A stretch of 64,000 nucleotides of DNA from positions 124,001 through 188,000 of the forward strand of contig NW_019173966.1 in assembly GCF_001642475.1 (NCBI RefSeq), given 5' to 3'. Origin of the DNA: Fonsecaea monophora. Its lineage: Eukaryota > Ascomycota > Eurotiomycetes > Chaetothyriales > Herpotrichiellaceae. The notes beneath the pieces are model-generated. The model saw only the letters and a program-made list of their open reading frames with translations, ran no database searches and had not been told where the DNA came from. The translations under genes and the position numbers were made by a program. The stretch's first letter is position 1; every line of letters starts with the position of its first letter. Below are positions 55,382 to 64,000 of this stretch, piece by piece.

Positions 55382-56452
55382 CCACCGGATGTTCTTTTTC
55401 CGATACACGACTATTAATGATCATATCAATGTAATGCATCCCAAAAGCGGGCGCACCGGTTTGGCTTTTTCGGTGGGGTTATCTCGGATCGCTTTGGGTT
55501 ATTGGAGGGTTCTTGCGGATATCGCATCCGGCGTGCAGGAGCGGCAGCAGAAGACGACCTCGATGGCAACGTCTTGCTGCGAGTCAGTGGAGTGATCTTG
55601 ACATCTCTTCACGGCTGGTTTTACGTCACCCAAGTGGGCTTCGTGTGTACCATGTGGCGGATGGCAGGTTTTGATGATACCATATCTCGATTGGGACGTG
55701 TTTTTTGTAGCAGATTACCACTTTGGGTGGAAACAGGGCCGTGGAGCATTTTCCAAATGGTGAACAAGGGTGGACATAGCGCTCGTTTATGGTCAGTGTG
55801 CGACCAGGATTAACGCAGGCTGGCATGCCTCGTCGAATACCTTACTAGGTTTCTATATACTAATGCATTGAGCAGAGAGCAATCTCCTCACATAAGTACA
55901 CATAATGTACACAAGACAGCCATTCGATGGAGAATGTGCGAGAACTACTTCAACCTCACAATTGATTGCTTTTCCAAATGTCACCTTGTGACGAAGAGGC
56001 AAGCGATGAACGACCGGTCAAGAGCTTTGTCGCGGGTTCTATATAAACTGTACGAATTAAGGAGAAGCCGCGACGACTTTGGACGGAAACGACCCCGCAA
56101 CAGCCTTGCGCCATGTCCCAACTTCAACCCCGTGTCAATAGAACACCCATAATCCCAAGAATCGGTCTTGTGGACAGTCTGATAGTCCGGCAGAGGGAGT
56201 TGCTTGTCGGCATTTGTATGAATCCCATGTTGGACCCAATTCAGCCTATGGTACATTTGAGCCGGGTAAATACACGGCAGCAAAACATCCCCCCACCCTG
56301 CGTGATTGGAGTGAACAATCATGACCTCAAAAAGCCCATTGATATCTCACGCCAAAAAATACCTTTGTTAGTATTTGCAGTCGACGATTATAACTCAACC
56401 CGGCCTTCTTTAGTATCGTCTCCCGGTTCGTCCTGCTCTGCGTGTTGCAACC
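55382..56452. other. 1-kb intergenic region
   Basis: This is the 3' flank of the C6 regulator and the promoter of the epimerase. No gene is supported. Confidence 0.5.
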
Positions 56453-57522
56453 ATGTCGTCAGATTCCGGCTTTTCGTTCCTCCCGCAGGGTGCAATCGTC
56501 CAGGAGTTCAAGGTGGCCGGCCACAACATCGTGCTAGGGTATCCCACGCCCGAGCCGTACGCCGACTCGCCATTCTTTGGGGAAACCATTGGTCGCGTGG
56601 CCAACCGGATCAAGAACGCCGAGTTCACACTGAACGGCAAGTCGTACAAGCTCGCGGCGAATGAAGGGTCCAGTACGCACATACACGGCGGCCTCAGGGG
56701 CTGGGGTAAGAAGCAGTTCAAGGGCCCTCAGCCAGTCAACCGCAACGGGAAGGAAGCCGTTCTCTTCACTTACGTGTCGCCGGACGGGGAAGAGGGGTAC
56801 CCGGGCACCGTGGAACTGAGAGTCTGGTACATCGCCTGGACAGAGGACGAAGGTGGTGTCACTAAGACGGTGCTGGAAACAGAGTATGAGGCGGAATTGG
56901 TTGGGGATGAGTGCGAGGAGACTGTCGTCAACATTACAAACCATGGGTGAGTCTAGTCTCCCATAATGGGCTGTCTCTTTTGATTGCCAACTCCTGCCTG
57001 CTAAACACTGGGTTGGATAGCTACTTCAACTTGAGCGACGGGCCCACCATTGAAGGATCGGTGGTGACTCTTTATACCTCGAAATATCTGGTGGTGGACA
57101 GTGCATTGATCCCGACTGGGGCCATTGAAGACTTTCCCGGGATCGAAGCAAACAAACCTTTTGTTCTAGGCGCGACAGAGCCAGACATCGACCATTGCTT
57201 CGTGGTCGACACCGACACATCAGACCTCCCACTCGACACCCGCCAGAGACAGCTCAAGCCGTTGATTAGTGTGTCACACCCTAAAACGCAACTGCACCTG
57301 GACATCTTCAGCACGGAACCTAGCTTTCAGTTCTACACGGGAAAACACATCAAAGCTGCCGCCACGGAGTCGACGCCAGCGAGAGGCGCGCGAGCAGGGT
57401 TCTGCGTCGAGGCAAGCCGCTTCATCAACGCCATCAACGTGCCAGAATGGAGAAACCAAGTCATACTCAAGCGCGGCCAGGTCTGGGGCGCAAAGACGGT
57501 GCACAAGGCTTGGAAGGCATAG
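56453..57522 (+). CDS. aldose 1-epimerase (galactose mutarotase)
   Basis: Mutarotase converts alpha and beta anomers of hexoses and feeds the Leloir pathway. Exons 56453-56946 and 57021-57522 give 331 residues with no signal peptide, so the enzyme is cytosolic. Active-site segments are GETIGRVANRIKNAEF, THIHGGLRGWGKKQF (His of the HGG motif), VNITNHGYFNLS (catalytic His of NH-x-YFNL), EPDIDHCFVVD (Asp), and FCVEASRFINAINVPEW with the catalytic Glu of the VEA segment. The 74-nt intron falls within the NHG/YFNL motif with GTGAGT and GATAG sites. It is a complete, ordinary member of the family. No other galactose gene is nearby. Confidence 0.95.
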
Positions 57523-60500
57523 AGATGTTATTGCCATGTAGTGAGCTGTGACAGACGGACGTACACAAGGCTGAACAAGGCTCTCCTCGCGCCGGCCCCT
57601 TCTCCCTCTCCCTCCCTCTCTTCCCCTGGACGAGATTCCTAAGCCACCAAAGGGGGGGCCTGATATCACGTGTGGGCAAGATGACGGGGATAAGGGCGTA
57701 TAGTTTGTACTTGGTAATACAGACTATTAGGAGAAAATCTGACTCTAGGGCTTGGGTGAGCACTTGCGAACGAGGCAGGCACGTTCGAACAGGCAGCCAG
57801 ACTGAACGATAGAACCATCAAACAGTGTCCCCCCTGACAAATGCATCTCGTACCATGACGGCATTGAAGGCCATGAAGCATGGGCCCATACCACCAAGGT
57901 GCATGGTTCCCGGGCGCTGGTTACATGGGACTACTAGATTTGGCCACACTTTCTCCAGGAGATTCCAAGGAGATCCCAGGGAGAAAGAAAATGACGCGTG
58001 CCGATATTCCAGAAGACCGTTGTCGAAAGGTACCGTACCTAGGTGTGGAGGTGAGATCTCGGGCTGACAAGGGGAGAACAGGAGGAAAAAATGCCTCATA
58101 ATCATTCCCATACCCATCGCGATGGATGGGAAAACGCGAGAGATCACGGAGCCGCTTTTGGAAGTATCGACGACAAGTTACCTAGGTAGATACATCCGTG
58201 GTAATACTTGATATGTCAAAGGGGGGGAAGAAATTAGAATTGGCCTGCGGTGCGTCGGGCGTAAGTAAATGCCGAATAATAATCCACCAGCCCTCCACGG
58301 AGACGCATCCGTCTTTTGCGATCAAATCACTTACCTACTACCTACTACTAGTCCCTGATTTCTGTGTGAAATCGGTGCAGAGAACATACCGTACACCGTA
58401 CTCGGTCCAAACAAGTACGACGCACACAACTTTCTTGAGACCTCGTGATTTATTGTTTGAGGGCAACAAAGGGAAATCTTGCTTGGAACGATGTCAATTC
58501 CGCCCTCGCCCTCCGCTCCCCTTGGCCGTCCGTCGAGTTTCCCCCAGCCCGGGTCCGAGTTCTGTCCGTGACCTTACTTTGCCCTACCTCTTTTGATCGA
58601 CAGATCGCATCACATTCCCCCCTTCCAAAGATTCCCTTCAGAGGGGAGGGAAAAGTCGCGCATAGCCACCACACACCATGGGAATCGGTTCCATTCGAAG
58701 TATTTACGTATTTTGCGACACAAGATTGGGAAAAAAAGCCAAAAAAAGAAGAAAAGAGGGGAGGGAAGGCAAAAGCCAAGCAGAAGGGCGCTTTTCCGAA
58801 AGGAAGGTAATGGGTGGATTTGTATCGTCGATCAAGGGAAATTCCACACATCCAATTAGAACCAACCAAGCGAGTACGCATCCAGGCATCTAGGAGCCCC
58901 TCCAAGTAGTAGATTTGATCTCGGCCGACATTGGGGATGGCGTCGGATATCTTTTCACCCGAATCCGAAACCCCTGCGCGCTTGAGAGAACTCTCTCTCT
59001 CTCGCACGAGGCCGGTCGGCCAAATGACTGCGACTGAGCCTGCGCCTGGGCCGTATTGTACTTTGTACAAGGAATTGTGTTCGTTAGCAAAAAGTGCCAG
59101 TACCACGACGGCGCGGCTTGTGGCTCGCCTGAAGGGCTGTCCCATCGTGCCGTCCGTTCATCCACCGGTTAGTGTTTTGGCGATGCTGATTCTAGGGCCT
59201 GGAGACTGCTACTACTGCTACTACTCGTTATGTCCGTGTGCACTGGCTGGCACCTACAGTGACTACCGAATTGGGCGGTCAAGTTTCACATCCAAGTGGC
59301 CGAGCATGATTGGACACGTTCATACCAAAGTCTGGATCCTCCGAGGCGATATTTGATCCAAGCGAGATGGGCTCGAGAACAAACAAAACTGATGAAGAGG
59401 GAGACAAGGAGCACAAGACCCCTCGATGCCTGGATTGACAACTATTGGGCGGCCTTAGTAGGGTGTGTACTCGTAAGACAGGCTGGTCTAAGCAGCGATC
59501 AACGGGTTCTAGAAGATCTATCAGGCCGTCAGGCCAATGTCAGGGTTTGATTGCTGCTGCAGGTGGGTTGGCGGTCAGTGCTTCAGGGTCGTCTTTGTCT
59601 AGAAGGACAGGTTGAGGCAGTGCCCCAGGCATCAGCCAAAGCGTTCAGCCATGAGCAGGTTGGCAGGGCTTCTTTGTCAAACGGCATGTGGAGAAATGCG
59701 ATTGGGCGAGCAAGCGGCAATCACTGCCATCCTAAGGCGGCCCCTGGTGATACGAAGTTGGTCAACTGGCCCTTTACGAGGAGGTCCACGTATTCGCTTG
59801 GGCTTCCCAAGGCGGGGGATCCTGACTGACTCGAAGGTAGCTTTCAAGGTCACTCGCATAGCACCCGTGTAAGAAACTGCCAACTTTGCCAATGCTCTGC
59901 CACCAACCGCCTCGTGGTCAAACAAGACGCCGTGTTTCTGGGAGGATCGAGACAAGAGAACGAGAATCACGATTTTGTTCTTGCCTCCTCCTTCTTGGAT
60001 CGGAGTTCCAAGACAAAGGAGGACGATTGCCCCAGAATTCTTGATGATTTTGATTTCCAGGGCGCTGGGCAGGGTGACAATGCCGAGCCACAAATAACCC
60101 CCTTGCACTCTTGTCCAGCGCCACCGTACCTCGTACTCGTATGTACACGCCTACTCGGCGATTCGTGAAGGTGATTTATTTTTAAGAAGTTTGACCTTGA
60201 TGTTGTCGTCGTTAGTTCTCGGCGAGCTGGCATGCTGGGTTGAAAGGGGAATGTTTCGCTGAGCAAGTTGCTGAGAAAGACTTATCCCCCAAAGAATCCT
60301 ACGGGTTGTCCTCAAGGTCAGTTAAACCAAGTACCGTACTTGTACAAGTAGGGAAGCACAGCTTTTTGTGGGTTGGGATGGGGCCTTGCCAGGTTGTACC
60401 TAGAGTACGAGTGAGGCACGAGTTATGTCCGATGTGGGTTTAGCTGATCGGGAGGCGCATAATTCGCTGCATAACTCCTATTCGGGATAAAGCCCCCCTC

Positions 60501-63500
60501 CCAGGCGCCAGTGAAGAAGAAATTACGATTGTCAGATCCCGTATTTTTGTGACCGACAGTTTATCCGGTATTGGAACCAGTGTATTGACATTTCAAGTTT
60601 CAAATGTCCGATGACAAGACAATCGCATGATGGCCAAACTGCGCTGCGCTGCGCAGTTTTGATCTTGATCTACTCGACTACCCACTTGTCTTCTCGCCCC
60701 GCGCCGCTCATTCGGTCGCTGTTGATCGCCGAAACCACAGCGCCAGAAAGCAATCAGACTACTCAACTCGGCCTTTGGAGATATTATCGAGCCGTATCCT
60801 CTACGGACACGGACTTGCGAACGCCCTTCCTCGACGACAAAGCCTTCGTTCGACACGAGGTTTCATTATTTTATCCTAGCGTCGAAACACGATCCTGCCC
60901 ATCGCTCACCCTTGGCCCACTCACTTACTCACTTGCTCACTACGTCTCGATTGATTGTTCACGAGACAAAGAATGAACGAGTCTCTCGCTTGGCACCTCC
61001 AACAACCAAAACAAAGTTCCTAGACCGGCTATAACACATTCCAACCGAGAGCGCTTTGGCCTTTTCTAGTTTCTCTGTGCGCCATATGATTGGCTTGTCG
61101 ATGGAGCAGTCTGCCGCTGACTCAGAATGCTCACCAAATCTCTGTCATGGTTTGGGCTGGCAATCTAGGCTCTTTTCAGATCGCCAGCCAGCTTGCTGCT
61201 TGGTCAAACAAAGTCTCGTATTGTATTCCGTGAGCACTGAGCAGCGGCTCGCAATGTCCCCTCGGCCGCGCATGTGCGCTTGATCCTGACCACCACATCC
61301 CCCTCCCCTCCACCAACCATCCAGCTCAACCCTGCGCTCTCTCCACTCTTGAAGCTTTGTGCGTCTCGCTAGTGTCACCTATTGGATCTGGACTCTCCAG
61401 GCCAAGGTCTTTGACAAGGCACTCGTCAACCCAAGCTTCCACTGGGAGGATTCTCGCTCAGGCAAGGTAGACTTCCTGTTCGAGGAATGGTTTCAGGCCG
61501 AGTAACGTTCGAGACTTGCATGTAGAGGTCTCTTTCCCCGCTTCCCTTGACGAGCGCCAACCAGGAGACACCTGGATCTGCGATCTGCATGCCATCTTGT
61601 GAGTCATCAGGGCGCATAGCCAAAATATACGCCCCTTGTTGGGCCCTTGTTCCCTCTCCGCACATGCAACCAATGTCAGGGCCTTTTGCCGTATCAGGAA
61701 TCGATCTTCGCGCGGTCCCTCTCAGGCACGGTCAGTTACAAGATCACGGGATCCGCTGCTGAATGCTTCTGCGGGCTACAGACGGCATAATCAATTGCTG
61801 CTCGGTAATATGGACGATGGGCATTCTTCTTTTGGCATCCAAGGCCACTTCGGGTAGTGGATTCTTTGATATCTGATTGGGAGTCAAAGTCCCCCATATC
61901 TTGGAGGTTTTTCCAGGAGCGGAACCTTGAAGCTGCCCTCATGCGGCCGCTTGTGACGAGAGCGATAGGCGACTTCATCACCAAAGCCTGCAATTCGTCT
62001 CGACTGTTTCCATTCCTGAGTGAATCCAACCATCTGACAAATGACGAGCGATGTTTCCTCAACATTTCTGACTAAATCGGACTTCGCCCGAGGTTATGTC
62101 CGCCATCGGACGCCTGATTTGGAATCCAATCTTTTCCAACCAAGCACCCCATGCGCACAAAGGAAGTGCCAAGGGGATCGATGGCGGGTCTTTTTTTGTT
62201 TTATCCTTTTTGCTGCTCAATAATCGTTTACCAGTGCTCATTCAGCGACGCCAGATTGTGACGAGCAGATGGAGGAAATTTGAGGGCCACGGCATATACC
62301 CGATATCAGAACAAGTGCTTCCACAACAGGAAGTAGGCGAATCCGTCCCTGCTTCTCGCTGATCGAGTACCAAGACAGATCGTGTTTCATCTCTGCCCCG
62401 TCCTGCCCGTCCCTGATGATGGCAGCCAGTGTCGACGACTCGATGGCCAAGGGCACCAGCCCCTCAGTCGTAATTCCTGGGCGCAACCCTGACGACTAAT
62501 AATCAACCTACTTACTCATCCTTGTGCGCAAACTCAATCTGGGACCTGATCTTGTTGCTGTCCCTGCCTCGAGCGATCAATCACAGCTCCAGGTCTGGAC
62601 CCGATAGGGGTGATTGACGAACAAGCGCCTGGTCTTCTTCACCAAGGTGACCCTACCTTATTCGGGAAGTTACACGCTACTCTGCTCGAAAGAAAACGAG
62701 CTTTTTGGGAGCTCAGCTGGATTATATTACATCAGCACGTCAGGAGGTTGGTGTGTCCAGGTAGAAGTACAATTTTGAGGTACCGGGCACGTGCTCACGA
62801 TACGATTATACGAAGAGACAAGTACGGGATTAAGCTCGTGGATCCCAGCCTAATTATATTGACCTGATCGCCGATCTTCATTCTTCTGGAGTTCGGCAAG
62901 CCGGACCCTGTGCGGTTACAGCCGTCCGAAGCTTGACCGATGTATCTATCTACAGTCTGGTGTCACTCGGTACCGAATATCGAAGCATCAGACACCTATC
63001 AGAAGGTTCGTTCTTGATTGCGAGTACGTCTCTGCATGTTGCTGGATCGGCGTTTAGATCCCCCACCCAACTGGATTCAACAAGAGCCATGTTGAGCTTG
63101 CTCGCCCTCCCTCTGGGTAGTGTCAATCCTGAGGATCGAGGTCGCAAGTCCAAACTCCAGATGCAGGTAGAACGACTTTCAATTCTAGCATCCTTCGAGA
63201 ATCCATTCTGCCTGAAGTTTCTTTTGGTTCTATTGGCGGGCCACCAATTCTGCCTGGCGAGTCAGCCTCCTTATCCCAGTCAGCGCTCGGCGTGGGGCTT
63301 CGCGTTCCCACCTCCTTTTTGGCTGAAAAGGGGAGCGAGATGGGGCTGGAAGGATTTGGTCGACGTCATCGTTGTTACATGGTCTCGGTGCTGGTCTGCT
63401 GGATCTACCGTAGCGGATGGGGCCATGCCAACTCGTACGAGTATCGAGACGGGTTTCCTCATCACTGAACAACGTTCTTACGAAGACTGGAATCTTTTAC

Positions 63501-64000
63501 ATTTGATCGTGACTGATAGCATCCCAGCCCTATTTTCGAGGTCGACAACGCGGATTCACTATGAGCCACACTTAAAGAGCCCTCCTTGTTGTTGGGCCTC
63601 CATCAAAGTCGACATCGTCGGCTCTTGCTCCCTAATTTGCTTGTCCGTCAAGGATAAATGTTGTTTGGGACTGTGATATATACAGCCATCAGTCTCCTCT
63701 AAAAGGGCAATATATCGGCCAGGGATCCTACGATCGAGATCTTTCTCTGCCTGCGTATTTCCCATCCAAGTGAGCAGCAGCAGCAGCTCCCGATGCTGGT
63801 TCGGATTTCTCGAATCACTCTTGTTGGCAGAAAGGCGCAGGACTTTGTTAGGCCGTTTGACCGACCCTTGACGTCTTGAGAGGACAAGATTTGAGTGCGT
63901 CTGGAAATGCCGACGTGTTGAAGAAAAGATCTTCCTATGCAAGAGATCCAGCTATCCGACTAACTAGCTAGACAGCCATCCATCCAGCCATCCAGCCAGG
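57523..64000. other. 6.5-kb gene-poor right end
   Basis: I found no gene I can support. The largest frames are a 231-codon minus frame at 58450-59145 with an ATG, and a 247-codon plus frame at 62933-63676 that starts at TTG. Neither shows a domain, and the first overlaps an equally plausible opposite-strand frame. TACTAC-type runs lie near 58330-58350 and 59209-59225. The far right end has CCAT/CCAG tandem units (63976-64000). Confidence 0.4.
63976..64000 (+). repeat. CCAT/CCAG tetranucleotide tandem at window edge
   Basis: Alternating CCAT and CCAG units run to the end of the window, so their full length is not visible. Confidence 0.7.

Noticed and set aside
58450..59145. 231-codon minus frame beginning with ATG
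   Set aside because: The composition is unremarkable, it is rich in low-complexity K/F runs, and it overlaps an equally plausible plus-strand frame. No domain is visible.
62933..63676. 247-codon plus frame near the right end
   Set aside because: It begins at TTG. The first internal ATGs give short products without recognisable features.

Overview
The window is nuclear DNA of a filamentous ascomycete (Pezizomycotina). Most genes are split by short GT-AG introns of about 45-100 nt with CTAAC/CTGAC-like branch sites. The proteins are typical of filamentous fungi: three Zn2Cys6 regulators, a fungal mitochondrial calcium uniporter, Vid27, and a beta subunit of protein farnesyltransferase. I could not fix the class or order. 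I saw no tRNA, rRNA, CRISPR array, intact transposon or telomeric repeat.

Region by region. 0.2-8.7 kb: VAC14 (-) and RAD54 (-), a mitochondrial carrier (+), and the three-exon ribosome-biogenesis zinc-finger gene BUD20 (-). 9.8-17.9 kb: mitochondrial aconitase (+), an LACTB2-like metallo-beta-lactamase (+), and uroporphyrinogen-III synthase HEM4 (-). 17.9-28.7 kb is sparser: a 209-residue protein of unknown function (+), MCU (-), a small double-stranded-RNA-binding-motif protein that no single long open frame reveals (-), and RAM1 (-). 28.7-37.9 kb: an unresolved stretch of coding-like frames, a large regulator with an internal C6 cluster (+), and trehalose-phosphate synthase TPS1 (+). 38.6-50.7 kb is dense: mitoribosomal uS17m (-), RPN9 (-), a C6 regulator (-), VPS51 (+), VID27 (-), OXR1 (+), and a two-exon 45-residue candidate (-). 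50.7-57.5 kb: a long gap, a short C6 regulator (+), and an aldose 1-epimerase (+). The last 6.5 kb holds no gene I can support.

The genes are mainly housekeeping and do not form a biosynthetic cluster. Several act in mitochondria (carrier, aconitase, LACTB2-like protein, MCU, uS17m). Others serve endolysosomal traffic (VAC14, VPS51), protein turnover (RPN9), prenylation (RAM1) and stress (TPS1, OXR1).

The most unusual observations are gene-structure oddities. The RAD54 start codon appears to be split by an intron. RAD54 also has an apparent -1 frameshift near its C-terminus. The aconitase intron-3 donor lacks its expected GG. A 427-nt aconitase intron carries a 48-bp direct repeat and a poly-C run. 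Nothing in the window amounts to a clearly new multi-gene system.
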